A stretch of DNA of 64,000 nucleotides from Ornatilinea sp. (GCA_018433975.1 JAHDQE010000041.1:1-64000); one strand, 5' to 3'. Positions 16,579-26,203 are shown, counted from the first letter of the stretch. Notes: generated by a model not told the origin, from the letters alone. Numbers and translations: made by a program.

Positions 16579-17559
16579 TCAGTTCCTCCTTTTCTTTCTG
16601 GCCATGTCAACCAAAACTGCTGCAACGATGACGATTCCCACTGTGAGTTGTTGGTAATAAGCCTGGATATTTAAGAGTGTCAGTCCATTACGCAGCACAG
16701 TAATGATCAAAGCCCCAAACAAACCACCTATAATCGGTGCAACTCCCCCGGAAAAGCTGGTCCCGCCGATAACGGCTGCTGCGATTGCATCCATTTCCAT
16801 TAAGTACCCTGCAATCGGTTCGGCCGTATTTAAACGTGCCGTGAGGATCACCGCTGCCAGCGCCGAGGTAACACCACAAATCGCATAAACCATCAAGGTA
16901 TGGCGTTCTACTTTGATGCCGCTCAACCTGGCGGCTTCTGCATTGCCACCAATTGCCAGGGTATTGCGGCCAAAGCTGGTACGCTCAATGACAAAATAAC
17001 CAATGAGAACTACGCTGAGCGATATCACTGCCGTTGCGGGTACTTTTCCCAACCAGCCGGTACCAAACCACCGGAAAACTTTTGGAAAGCCATAGATCGG
17101 AACAGATTGAGTGATGATCAACGCGAGCGCACGGGCTATCCCTTCCATCGCAAATGTGATGATGAAGGGCGGTATTTTCATCTTCCCTGCAAAGAAGCCA
17201 TTGACACAACCCACCAATGCACCCACCGACAGCCCTATTAATATGGCGGGGATGCCCGGCACACCGGCCTGAATTGCCTTACCCATGATGACGCCGGTCA
17301 GCGCGACAACGGACCCTACCGAGATATCGATACCGCCCATAGAGATCACGAATGTCATTCCGACTGCTGTGATAATCGTCACTGAAGACTGCACCAGGAT
17401 ATTGTTGAAATTCATCACCGAGAGGAACGCTTTTGAAAACAGACTGAAGATGGCACATAACGCGAAGAGTGTGATGAATATCCCGCTGCTTTGAGAACGG
17501 ATTATTTTGTGGACAAATGTTGAAACGGATTTTGACGTAGACTGATTAGAACTGACCAT
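16579..17559 (-). CDS. ribose-type ABC transporter permease (RbsC-like)
   Basis: 326 residues with 8-10 hydrophobic segments; family marks are GMTFVISMGGIDISVGSVVAL near the N terminus and AAAVIGGTSFSGGVAPIIGG near residue 240. It forms the membrane channel with the ATPase encoded 9 bp upstream. Only one permease gene is present, as expected for a homodimeric CUT2-type importer. Confidence 0.92.
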   Translation of the reverse strand: MVSSNQSTSKSVSTFVHKIIRSQSSGIFITLFALCAIFSLFSKAFLSVMNFNNILVQSSVTIITAVGMTFVISMGGIDISVGSVVALTGVIMGKAIQAGVPGIPAILIGLSVGALVGCVNGFFAGKMKIPPFIITFAMEGIARALALIITQSVPIYGFPKVFRWFGTGWLGKVPATAVISLSVVLIGYFVIERTSFGRNTLAIGGNAEAARLSGIKVERHTLMVYAICGVTSALAAVILTARLNTAEPIAGYLMEMDAIAAAVIGGTSFSGGVAPIIGGLFGALIITVLRNGLTLLNIQAYYQQLTVGIVIVAAVLVDMARKKRRN

Positions 17560-17568
17560 TGCTGCTCC

Positions 17569-19065
17569 TTACAATGCTTTCTCTAAGATAGTTTTTTCAC
17601 TTGCCTCAGGTACTATGAATTCTCCTGTAACTGCACCATCCCGCATCACTAAAACACGATCACATAAAGTCATGATCTCCGGCAATTCAGAGGAAACCAG
17701 GATGATCGTAATGTCATTGCCTGCCAGTTCTTTGATAATTCGATAAAACTCGGATTTTGCGCCGACATCTATGCCCTTTGTTGGTTCATCCAGCAGTAAG
17801 ATTTTTGAATTCCGAATGAGCCATTTCCCTAAAACAACCTTTTGCTGGTTGCCCCCACTTAATGAACCAACCTCCTGCGCCGTGTTACTGGCTTTGATTT
17901 GCAGAGACGACATCTTGTCCTGAACAACCACGTCTTCTTTTTTCTCGTCAATGACAAACCATTTCTTAACCACATCCCAGAAACCAATCAGGAAATTGTC
18001 CGTAATGTCTAAATTCAGCACTAAACCCTGGTGTTTTCTATCCTCTGTCAGAAAACCAATTTCATTCGCGATGGCCGTACCCGGTGATTTTGCATTGTAA
18101 GGATTTCCATCCATGTAGAATTCACCGCTTTCAATGTTTTCCAGCCCAAAAATTGCTCTCAATACCTCTGTCCTTCCGGAGCCCACCTGCCCAAATAAGC
18201 CTAAAACTTCACCCCGCCGGACATCAAAACTAATATCATTTAATTTCCCCGGAATGGTGAGATTCCGGACGGAAAGTTTTGTGGCGATGTCTTTATCCAG
18301 GATGCGTGAATTCGTCTCACTGGTAAGCTGCTTGCCGGTAATTAAATTGACCAGCATTTCCCGGTTTACATCTTTGACCCAATAGGTTCCCAATGAACGG
18401 CCATCCCGCAAAACCGTTAATCGATCCGCAATCTCAAAAACTTCTTCAAGGCGATGTGAAATATAGATCAGGGCATGACCGGCATCCCTCAGCCTCAGCA
18501 TGACTTTGAACAGACTCTCAATCTCCTTTTTAGATAATGAAGCGCTGGGTTCATCCAGGATCATTATTTTCGCATTGCGTGAGAGAGCCATGCCGAGGGC
18601 AACCATCTGCTGTGTGCTGGCCGAGAAATTCCCCACAGGTGCCCGGACATCGATTTCTATTCCTAAAAGGGACAACACCTTTTCGGCCTCACGGTACATG
18701 GTGTTAACATCAATGATCGATACCGGAGCTTTTTTGTGAGGCTGGCGGTTCAGGAATATATTTTCAGCCACACTCAAGTCATTGCATAAGATCAGTTCCT
18801 GAGGCACGTAACCTATCCCCAACTCAATGGCCGACAGAGGATTCTCGATGCAAACTTCTTCGCCGTCGATAAAAATTTGCCCCTCGTCTTTGTCGCGTGC
18901 TCCGGAAAGGATGCCAACCAGAGTGGACTTGCCTGCCCCATTGGCCCCAACCAATGCGTGAATTTCTCCGGTCAACAACGAAAAACTCACGTCATCCAGC
19001 GCCTGCACCCCCGGATATTTTTTTGAAATATGACGCATTAACAGGATTTCTTTTTTATTGTCCAT
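17569..19065 (-). CDS. ribose-type ABC transporter ATP-binding protein (RbsA-like, two NBDs)
   Basis: 498 residues with two ATPase halves. The first has Walker A GANGAGKST, an LSGGQ-equivalent FSASTQQ and Walker B IMILDEPSASLS. The second has the degenerate Walker A GQVGSGRTE usual for RbsA-type proteins, a canonical LSGGNQQK signature and LLLDEPTKGIDVGAK. It powers import by the RbsC-like permease. Tight spacing (9 bp) to the permease gene supports one transcript. Confidence 0.93.
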   Translation of the reverse strand: MDNKKEILLMRHISKKYPGVQALDDVSFSLLTGEIHALVGANGAGKSTLVGILSGARDKDEGQIFIDGEEVCIENPLSAIELGIGYVPQELILCNDLSVAENIFLNRQPHKKAPVSIIDVNTMYREAEKVLSLLGIEIDVRAPVGNFSASTQQMVALGMALSRNAKIMILDEPSASLSKKEIESLFKVMLRLRDAGHALIYISHRLEEVFEIADRLTVLRDGRSLGTYWVKDVNREMLVNLITGKQLTSETNSRILDKDIATKLSVRNLTIPGKLNDISFDVRRGEVLGLFGQVGSGRTEVLRAIFGLENIESGEFYMDGNPYNAKSPGTAIANEIGFLTEDRKHQGLVLNLDITDNFLIGFWDVVKKWFVIDEKKEDVVVQDKMSSLQIKASNTAQEVGSLSGGNQQKVVLGKWLIRNSKILLLDEPTKGIDVGAKSEFYRIIKELAGNDITIILVSSELPEIMTLCDRVLVMRDGAVTGEFIVPEASEKTILEKAL

Positions 19066-19094
19066 TGTATTGATCCAGTGTGTCCTTTATTTTT

Positions 19095-20030
19095 TTAATG
19101 CTCTTCAATAAAACGCAGCGTTTCCTCGTAGCTTTTGATTCCGTCGCACGGGCCGATTTTCTGCACGCAACAAGCTCCCACAGCATTTGCGAATCGAACG
19201 GCCTGGGCCGGGGTCTGGTTTTTCGAAATTGCTACCAACAATGCACCTGAAAAAGCGTCTCCTGCTCCGGTGGTATCTACAGCCTCAACAGAAAATCCCG
19301 GTATGACCCCACGGTAATCTTTTGTACACACATACGCCCCCTTTCTTCCAAGCTTAATAACCACAAATGGACAGCCTTCACTAAAAATTTTGGCGGCGGT
19401 GTCTGCAACGTCTTTGCACCCCGTAAGGTTGAAAGCTTCCTGGTCGTTCATCACCACGACATCCGTTTGTTTCAGGCTGGCTTTTATGGAATCCCATCCA
19501 TGCTGCCTCCAATCCCAGGCGAGATCCATCGAGACATAACAGTTCTTCTCTTTTAGTTCATCGACGATCCGTATCAGGGATTCTCCTGCAAGGATGGCCA
19601 TATCCAGCACTCCCCCAAGGTGGACAATACTCCCATTATTAATCTGTTCAAGATACTCTGAAATCGTCCCCGCAGCATCATTTGCTCCTGAAGAATAAAT
19701 AAATGAACGTTCTCCCGATGATTGGATACTGACAATGCAAGTGCCTGTATTCCGCGCTGATTGCAGGGTTAAACCTTTTGTTCCGATGCCTAAATTGGAG
19801 AGTGCCTTCTCAATCCTTTTTCCTTCGTCATCTTCTCCAATACACCCCAATAACTCAACCGTCTGTGCACCCAATTTTCTGATCGTTACCGCAGTGTTTA
19901 ATGCTGATCCCCCGGGAGTAAAAAGCATATGATCTGCCTGAACCAATTCTCCAGAAGCTGGCCATTCATCAACCGGATGCACAAGAATATCGAGGTTAAT
20001 GATGCCAAAACAATAAAAAGTATTTTGCAT
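19095..20030 (-). CDS. PfkB-family carbohydrate/nucleoside kinase
   Basis: 311 residues, normal for ribokinase-like enzymes. The N-terminal glycine motif region is FTPGGSALNTAVTIRKLGA and the catalytic C-terminal signature is VDTTGAGDAFSGALL with the base Asp in GAGD. Such kinases phosphorylate ribose, nucleosides, fructose or related sugars with ATP. In this operon it is expected to phosphorylate the imported ligand or the sugar released by the ADP-ribosylglycohydrolase homologue. It follows the regulator gene by 7 bp. Confidence 0.9.
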   Translation of the reverse strand: MQNTFYCFGIINLDILVHPVDEWPASGELVQADHMLFTPGGSALNTAVTIRKLGAQTVELLGCIGEDDEGKRIEKALSNLGIGTKGLTLQSARNTGTCIVSIQSSGERSFIYSSGANDAAGTISEYLEQINNGSIVHLGGVLDMAILAGESLIRIVDELKEKNCYVSMDLAWDWRQHGWDSIKASLKQTDVVVMNDQEAFNLTGCKDVADTAAKIFSEGCPFVVIKLGRKGAYVCTKDYRGVIPGFSVEAVDTTGAGDAFSGALLVAISKNQTPAQAVRFANAVGACCVQKIGPCDGIKSYEETLRFIEEH

Positions 20031-20037
20031 CTTCCCT

Positions 20038-20778
20038 TTACCAGGTTACCAGCAACTTGACGGTGATGACTTCTTCCGGATACCAGACACGTGAAAACCA
20101 GACCGGTTTGGTGTCAGAAACAAAGTGGACCTGTTCAACGATGTACATCAAAGATCCAACCGGAATGTTTAATTTTTTAGAAATAAATTCGTCACTCACG
20201 GCAGGCTTCAAGGTAGCAATAGCGTGGTCAATTTTTACACCGAGGTTTTGTTGAACGTAATCCATCAGGGATTCGCTCTTACGCAGTGCTTCCTGATCTT
20301 TCAGAGAAGGGTGGTTGGGGAAGTAACTTTCGTCCCAGCAGAATGGTTTGCCGTCCGCTGTTCTTTTCCGCTGAATGCATACAACCGGCTCCGAAACCGC
20401 TACTCCCAGCTTCTCGGCCACGGTAGCGTCGGCCTGTGTAGTGCTGGTTGTCAGATCAACCGTCCCCGGAGTCTTTCCCTGAGAAGCGATCAATTTACTG
20501 GTGGAATACAGTTTGTCAATGGCCGCATTAACTTTGTCCACTTTTACATCCATGACAAAAGTGCCGATCCCGTGTTTGCGTACGAGATACCCTTCGTGCT
20601 CCAGGCGGGTAATGGCTTCGCGCAATGAGTTGCGGCTGACGCTCAACTCATTGACCAGATCGGTCTCCGATGGGATTTTTTCACCGGATTGATATTTCCC
20701 CGATTGGATCATTTCCTTGATGTGTTCATATATTCGATCGGGAACTTTTCCTGAGACACCTAAATGTTGACTAGTCAT
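20038..20778 (-). CDS. GntR-family regulator, HutC/UTRA subfamily
   Basis: 246 residues: winged HTH (about 12-78, LVNELSVSRNSLREAITRLE) followed by a UTRA effector domain (about 95-240). It belongs to a different GntR subfamily from the FCD-type regulator of the island. It is the first gene of the leftward operon, and a 9-bp-arm palindrome at 20834-20860 overlaps its promoter, suggesting autorepression relieved by the sugar substrate or its phosphate. Confidence 0.9.
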   Translation of the reverse strand: MTSQHLGVSGKVPDRIYEHIKEMIQSGKYQSGEKIPSETDLVNELSVSRNSLREAITRLEHEGYLVRKHGIGTFVMDVKVDKVNAAIDKLYSTSKLIASQGKTPGTVDLTTSTTQADATVAEKLGVAVSEPVVCIQRKRTADGKPFCWDESYFPNHPSLKDQEALRKSESLMDYVQQNLGVKIDHAIATLKPAVSDEFISKKLNIPVGSLMYIVEQVHFVSDTKPVWFSRVWYPEEVITVKLLVTW

Positions 20779-20833
20779 GACCTTATCCTTTTGAACTCTG
20801 TTTCTTTTGTGTGCCGCGTGACATACTACATAC

Positions 20834-20888
20834 TACATAGGACATCCTACATCCTATGTATTTTATATCTTTGAATTACAAATGTCAA
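20834..20888 (-). promoter_or_regulatory. promoter and operator of the ribose-type operon
   Basis: Minus-strand TTGACA (20888-20883) and TAAAAT (20865-20860) are 17 bp apart. The inverted repeat TACATAGGA/TCCTATGTA (20834-20842 and 20852-20860) abuts the -10 box, and related TACATCCTA and ACATACTACATA half-sites lie between and beside the arms (20821-20852). This fits an operator for the UTRA-GntR protein encoded just downstream. Confidence 0.75.
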
Positions 20889-21163
20889 GAGGGAAACAAA
20901 AAGAGAATCTTGGGGAGGAAGAAATTAAGCCTTTGAGAGCCAGACAATATTCCAGATAAGTAAATATCGATGGCAAATGGCCGCATCGGAAGGGCCAATG
21001 GATGCGCACGGCGAGCCTATCTCTTTCCTGAAAGCGCCATGGGGCTTATGGTTATTCGAGTAAAAAAAGGTCCGAACGGACGGGGAACCGGTTTGCCCGC
21101 TGTGGTATCATAGTGCAGTCAAAAAACGATAACACACGAACAAAATCATCCTGAAAGGCTTTT
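20889..21163. other. intergenic region upstream of the MazG-like gene
   Basis: Together with the promoter/operator on its left this spans about 385 bp without a gene. A possible -10 box TATCAT lies near 21107; nothing else is recognised. Confidence 0.4.
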
Positions 21164-21463
21164 ATGGAAAATCACAATATCCCGGAAATTGTCAAACAAT
21201 ACTATGAATTCAGAGGTTTAGCCCGGCCGGATGCACATCAGGCTTTTTTGTTTTTAACCTCCGAAATTGGAGAACTGGCAGATGCCTTTGTGGCCGACCA
21301 GGGGGATTGGATCCGGAATAATCCGGACAAGGATAGAAGCGTTTCGGATGAAATTGGGGATGTGTTGATGATGCTGACCGTGTTCTCGGAAGCGCTGGGA
21401 ATTGACCCTGTTCAGGCTATGCTGAAAAAAATGAAAAAGAAGGGATTTTCAACGGGCAAATAA
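21164..21463 (+). CDS. MazG-like nucleotide pyrophosphohydrolase
   Basis: 99 residues, single MazG-like unit. The metal-binding helices show the family spacing of acidic residues: SEIGELADA (about 31-39) and DEIGDVLMMLTVF (about 66-78). Such enzymes hydrolyse non-canonical or stress-related nucleoside triphosphates to monophosphates. The gene appears monocistronic, and converges on the PBP-like gene with only 33 bp between. Confidence 0.85.
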   Translation: MENHNIPEIVKQYYEFRGLARPDAHQAFLFLTSEIGELADAFVADQGDWIRNNPDKDRSVSDEIGDVLMMLTVFSEALGIDPVQAMLKKMKKKGFSTGK

Positions 21464-21496
21464 CCCGGGCAGGGGTGTGTAACAGTTTTTTCGCGG

Positions 21497-24382
21497 TTAG
21501 CGGACTTCAAACTGGACCGGGCTGGATGAAGTGGTGTTCCCGGCGAGATCCGTTGCTTTGAGCGTGACCTGGTGGCTTCCCCGGGTGGAGGTCCAGCTAA
21601 AGGTATAAGGCGCAAGGGTATCTGTGCTGACCAGGACCTGGTCGAGGTACCATTCCACTTTTTGAATCCCAATTGAATCTTCGGCTTCCCCCTGAAAAAT
21701 AATCTGGCGGTCGGTTAACTGCTGGAACTGCTGACCGGGCATGGGGTAGCGGACCAGGGCAACGGGCGGGGTGGTGTCCACCGTGACCTGGATGGTGTTG
21801 GTTTCGATTTCCTGGTTGTTTTTGGTGACCATCAGGCGCAGCGCGTAAAGCCCGTCTTCCGTGGGTTCCCAGGTGCCCAGCAGCCCACTGCTTACAGGCG
21901 TTGTGCCAACTTCCCCAATCTGCTGCCAGGATTGGGGGTTTAATCCTTTCCCGGCCTGGATGCTGTAGGATTTGAAATTGGCTCCGGCTGCCGTTCCCCG
22001 GATGGAGATATTCCCATTGACATAAGCAAACAAATCCGGGCTGGTGATCTGAACATCGGGGTTGACGGCGGGTGCCTGGATAATATCGTAATCGGCTGGG
22101 GGACCGGGCACGTCGTTCTCTTTCGCCCATTCTTCTGCATAAGCGGGAATGAGCATATACGTTTTTTCCTGAATCAGTTCCGGAGGGGTAAAGACCGTTG
22201 CCAACCGCCCGGTTTCCCGGTTGATCTGGAAAGTCTGGTAGAGGGTATCGTATTCGGTGGGCTCATTCCCGTTGAGGAACACTTCCTGGACGGTGGTCGG
22301 GCAATCCACGGTGGGAATCTTTCCGGATGGACTGCAAACTTCCATAATGGTAATGCCCGGAGGGGTAGCCCAATCTTCCACTTCCATATCGCGGCTGGCA
22401 TACTGGAGAATGGCATGCCACAAACCGGCCGCGAGTCTGGGGTCGATGGCGGATGTTTGGGAAGATTCGTCCGGTGTCCCAACCCAGGTGATGTTAAGGA
22501 GCTGACGGGTGTACCCGACTGCCCAGGTTTCATTCCCGGCGGCAATTTGTCCCACTTTGGCGCCCACCGGCCGGCCGATTTCAAACGGATTCGGATAGCC
22601 CAGGCTGGGCCATCGCGCGGTTTCATCGGACAGGATGTGATGCACCAGAAAAGCAAGCTGGGCGCTGATCACGGATTTGCTCTCAGCCGGATCGGAGGAG
22701 AAGAGGACCTGCCCATTGTGAAAAGAGGCAGACCGGACCAGGATGGGGGAGAGCTCGCCGGTATTGTTCGCCAGGGGGTATCCGGTTTGCGTGCCCAGCC
22801 TGGAAAATGTGCTGTAAGCCTGGGCGAGGCTCAATAAATCTAACTCGCCGCCCTTGAACAACAACTGGTCCGGCTGATCGGAATCGATGAGGGTGTGAAG
22901 CCCCACGGATTCGGAGATCCTCCACACGTTTTGAGGGCCAATTTGCAGCAGTACTTCGGTGAGGGGGGCAAGGTAATCGTTGGAGAGCGCGCTCCTCAGG
23001 CGCTGCGGGCCGTGGAATTCGGCGTTTGCATCGAGGTAGGCCGAAAATGATTCCGGCAGTGTACCGGGGACATCCCACACCAGGTCGGCCGGATTCAGCC
23101 CGCGGGCGAACCCTGCCAGGGCTACAAAGGGGGACAACAAACTGCCGGGTTGATGCTGGGAGAGATAATCCAACTCGCCGGTCAAAAGGTTGGTGTCGCC
23201 TGCCATTGCCAGAATTTCGCCGGTTTCATTGTCCATCAGGACCGTGCTGGCGGAAAGGTCCTCCGGGTAGGCTTCCAGATCGGAAGGCAGCGCCGGTAAA
23301 AGCCGGGCTGCTTCACAGTTTTCACTCGTTGGAAGATAGGAAAGATTCACAGGGGAGGTAACCCGGGTGAGCTGGGTGAGCAGGGTGCAGTTCGTCTGAA
23401 GCTGGAGGTCATAGTCCAGCGTGGTGAGGATGGTAAGCCCGCCTCTTTCAACGGTTTGGCGGCCCAGACGGTCCTCCAACTGGCGGATCACAGTCTGGGT
23501 GAAGCTTCTGGCGATCTGTTGAGGAGCAGGAGGGGGATCCTGAAAGACGAGAGGGTTTTCCCGCGCGGCGGCATATTCGTCCGCGCCGATGAAGCCGGAC
23601 ACAAAGAGGCTTTTCAGCGCTTCTTCTCCGCTCTCTAGGGCTGCCGAAGGGGCATCAAAGGGATTGAGCGCGGGAGCCTGCGCGACGGTGATCAGTAAAG
23701 CGGCTTCCTGAAAGGTCAGCTCGCTGGCGGGTTTACCCAGGTATAAATAGGCAGCAGAATCCACACCATAAGCCAGATTCCCCAAATAGGTGCTGTTTAA
23801 ATACCATTCCAGCACCTGAGCACGCCCATATTCCGCGGTAACCTGACCGGCGAGCAGCCGCATTCTCAGGTTCCGTTTCAGGCTGACGGGTTCATCTTCC
23901 AGCAGTAATTCATTGACCAGTTTCTCCGCAATGGTTTGGGGTTGGGAATCCAGAATTTTTTTCCATTCAAACCCCGGACTGGTCCAAAAGTCCGGTTCCA
24001 TCAATGCGATGGCGGCCTGGGTTAATTGCGGTGAAAGGAATTCCGAGAAACCGGGTTGGATTGGCAGATACCTGCGCGGAACGCCGGACTGCTGCAGGGA
24101 TAATAAAACATGCTCCCCGGTCCGATCCAGAATTTGAGTGGGTTGGAGGAGGAGGCCATCTTCCGGGTTGAGCAGGGCCGGCAGGATTTCGATATTGGGC
24201 AGATCGCCGGCAATACCGGAATAGAAAAAGCCCCCTGCGAGTATGCTGATGGCAACGAACAGGCTGAGGAATGCGCCACAGCCCATTCCCAATTTGATCA
24301 ATGGACTGCGGATATTTTTCCGGGGGTGCTTCCACCGTGCGTGCCGCCGGTGGGTCAGCAGAACTTGGTCCAGAGAACGCAC
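21497..24382 (-). CDS. PBP1-like protein with degraded glycosyltransferase and transpeptidase motifs
   Basis: 961 residues with the class A penicillin-binding-protein layout: one N-terminal membrane helix (about 33-55), GT51-like domain (85-270), transpeptidase-like domain (375-690) and an Ig-like C-terminal domain (about 870-960). The GT51 fold is clear (VLEWYLNSTYLGNLAYGVDS), but the EDxxF box reads EPDFW, the STITQQ box reads QPQTIAEKL and the second catalytic Glu region reads KRNLRMRLL. In the transpeptidase, SxxK reads SLLS (414-417), KTG reads KVG (609-611) and no clear SxN remains. It probably lacks both activities and acts as a scaffold or regulator of wall synthesis (inference). It lies 9 bp from the upstream TPR gene. 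Confidence 0.85.
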   Translation of the reverse strand: MRSLDQVLLTHRRHARWKHPRKNIRSPLIKLGMGCGAFLSLFVAISILAGGFFYSGIAGDLPNIEILPALLNPEDGLLLQPTQILDRTGEHVLLSLQQSGVPRRYLPIQPGFSEFLSPQLTQAAIALMEPDFWTSPGFEWKKILDSQPQTIAEKLVNELLLEDEPVSLKRNLRMRLLAGQVTAEYGRAQVLEWYLNSTYLGNLAYGVDSAAYLYLGKPASELTFQEAALLITVAQAPALNPFDAPSAALESGEEALKSLFVSGFIGADEYAAARENPLVFQDPPPAPQQIARSFTQTVIRQLEDRLGRQTVERGGLTILTTLDYDLQLQTNCTLLTQLTRVTSPVNLSYLPTSENCEAARLLPALPSDLEAYPEDLSASTVLMDNETGEILAMAGDTNLLTGELDYLSQHQPGSLLSPFVALAGFARGLNPADLVWDVPGTLPESFSAYLDANAEFHGPQRLRSALSNDYLAPLTEVLLQIGPQNVWRISESVGLHTLIDSDQPDQLLFKGGELDLLSLAQAYSTFSRLGTQTGYPLANNTGELSPILVRSASFHNGQVLFSSDPAESKSVISAQLAFLVHHILSDETARWPSLGYPNPFEIGRPVGAKVGQIAAGNETWAVGYTRQLLNITWVGTPDESSQTSAIDPRLAAGLWHAILQYASRDMEVEDWATPPGITIMEVCSPSGKIPTVDCPTTVQEVFLNGNEPTEYDTLYQTFQINRETGRLATVFTPPELIQEKTYMLIPAYAEEWAKENDVPGPPADYDIIQAPAVNPDVQITSPDLFAYVNGNISIRGTAAGANFKSYSIQAGKGLNPQSWQQIGEVGTTPVSSGLLGTWEPTEDGLYALRLMVTKNNQEIETNTIQVTVDTTPPVALVRYPMPGQQFQQLTDRQIIFQGEAEDSIGIQKVEWYLDQVLVSTDTLAPYTFSWTSTRGSHQVTLKATDLAGNTTSSSPVQFEVR

Positions 24383-24391
24383 TGAATAACC

Positions 24392-26203
24392 TCAGGGTGT
24401 GGGCGTCAAAGTTGGCCAACGCGTCTGGGTTGGCGCGAGGGTTACCGTGGGCTGTCTTGTGTTTGCAATGGTCGGGGTAACCACAGTAGGGGTGCTGGTC
24501 GGCGGAACGGCGAGGCGTTCCTGTGCAATGCTGAGCCATTCCGGGGGGACCGATTCCGGGTCAAGCCGGAGCAGGGCCTGCCAGTCTCTTGCAGCGACAA
24601 TCTCTTCATTTAGATTCTCAAGGGATTGAGCACGCCAATAGTAAATCTGCGCCCAATCGCTCTCTTCCTCTGCATACGCCTCGGAGACACTGAACTGCTG
24701 GTAAGCATTTCCGTCAAATCCCAGCTTCAGATAGACAATTCCCAGCGTGATGTTTGCGGGAAATGATTTCTTGTTGATGGATAATGCGGTTTCCAGATCT
24801 TCCTGGGCCGCCTGATAATTTTCTTCCTGGGCATAGAGGATGCCGCGCTGGAGATAGGCCTCAAATTGACGATCATCCAACTGCAAAGCCTGATCAAAGG
24901 CTTTGAGAGCGTTATCCAATTCGTCTTTTGCATAATAAGCCGTCCCGAGCCAGACCATGGCCTGGACGTCTTCCGTGCGGTAAGCAGTATAGGTTTCCAA
25001 AGGCGCTACTGCCTCTTCCGCCAGATCGGCAGCAATATAGGCTTCTGCGAGCAGACGGTACCCATCCAGAAAAGTAATATCCAATTGGTTAGCCTGGACG
25101 GCATCATCAATTGCCGATTCAAATTCTCCGGCCAATAGATAGGCTCTGGCTCTTGTGTAATAAAGAAGAACGGAATCGGGCTGCAATTGGGCAGCCTGTT
25201 CCAGCCAATTCAGGGCTTCCATGCTGTTATCCCGGCTGATTTCCAACCGGGCAAGCTCAAGATAGGCGTCAAACAAACCGGAATCGAGCTCTACGGCCCG
25301 TTTTAAATCATTTTGTGCTTCCTGCCACCGTCCCGGGGTATCGGCTAACCGCGCCCGAGCCCTGCCCATGTAGGCCGGTGCAAAAGCGGGGTAATCCTGG
25401 ATGATCTCGCTGAAGGTGTTAAGCGCGCTTTTCAGATCGCCTTTCATCCGCTGTGCTTCACCGATGTAATAATATAAGTCGGGGGCGTCGGGCTCGACGG
25501 TTGCAACCTGATGCATGTACTGGATGGCTTCGTCCCAGTTGCCCTGCTCAAAAGCTTTGATGCCTGTGCGATAGGCTTCCGTCACCGGGTGAGGAGTGTT
25601 AATATATAACGGAGTAGGGGTGTAATTCGCATTCAATGCGATGACCGTAGGAGTTATTTGCTCTGAAGTTTGCAGGGCCTGTTCGGGCAACGGGGTTACC
25701 ACGGCGTAAGTCGGGAGGATTTTACTGACGGTAGGGGTGGCCCGTCTTCGCATTAAAAAAGCAACGGGACTGTTCTCGACGCCCAGCGCGCCCATCAGTA
25801 CCAGCGCGACCAGAATGACCAGCGCACCGCCCACCATGCCAAGGGAGACCCATTTTTTATTCCCCATGCGGGAATTTTTCTCTTCCAATTCCGGACCCAG
25901 GTTAACTTCCCATTTGCGTTTTTGCTGATCGTAGGGCAGGATCAGGTCCTCATTCTGTGGAAGCATTCCCAACATGGTCAGACCGATGCGAGCTTCTTTG
26001 TTCGCCGGGTCTAATCGAAGAACTTCTTTTAAGCAGAAAGAACGTTCTTTTTCCGTGTTGACAACCGAACTCATCCAAAGCCAGTACTGGGAATTCCGCG
26101 GATTGGCTTTGATCAAACGGGTGAAAAGGTCTTTAGCCCGGGTATCATTCCCTGCTTGAAGCGCTTTCAATGCTGCCTGATACATGTTCTCTTCACGGGT
26201 CAT
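24392..26203 (-). CDS. membrane-anchored TPR protein
   Basis: 603 residues: a short cytoplasmic TPR block (about 5-80), one transmembrane helix (117-142), a Thr/Pro-rich spacer and then about ten tetratricopeptide repeats (205-555, e.g. AIQYMHQVATVEPDAPDLYY and ALKAFDQALQLDDRQFEAYL), ending in a Thr/Pro tail. TPR arrays bind partner proteins; the outward-facing block makes it a candidate scaffold. It is transcribed with the degenerate PBP1-like gene 9 bp downstream, so the two products likely act together at the envelope. Confidence 0.85.
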   Translation of the reverse strand: MTREENMYQAALKALQAGNDTRAKDLFTRLIKANPRNSQYWLWMSSVVNTEKERSFCLKEVLRLDPANKEARIGLTMLGMLPQNEDLILPYDQQKRKWEVNLGPELEEKNSRMGNKKWVSLGMVGGALVILVALVLMGALGVENSPVAFLMRRRATPTVSKILPTYAVVTPLPEQALQTSEQITPTVIALNANYTPTPLYINTPHPVTEAYRTGIKAFEQGNWDEAIQYMHQVATVEPDAPDLYYYIGEAQRMKGDLKSALNTFSEIIQDYPAFAPAYMGRARARLADTPGRWQEAQNDLKRAVELDSGLFDAYLELARLEISRDNSMEALNWLEQAAQLQPDSVLLYYTRARAYLLAGEFESAIDDAVQANQLDITFLDGYRLLAEAYIAADLAEEAVAPLETYTAYRTEDVQAMVWLGTAYYAKDELDNALKAFDQALQLDDRQFEAYLQRGILYAQEENYQAAQEDLETALSINKKSFPANITLGIVYLKLGFDGNAYQQFSVSEAYAEEESDWAQIYYWRAQSLENLNEEIVAARDWQALLRLDPESVPPEWLSIAQERLAVPPTSTPTVVTPTIANTRQPTVTLAPTQTRWPTLTPTP

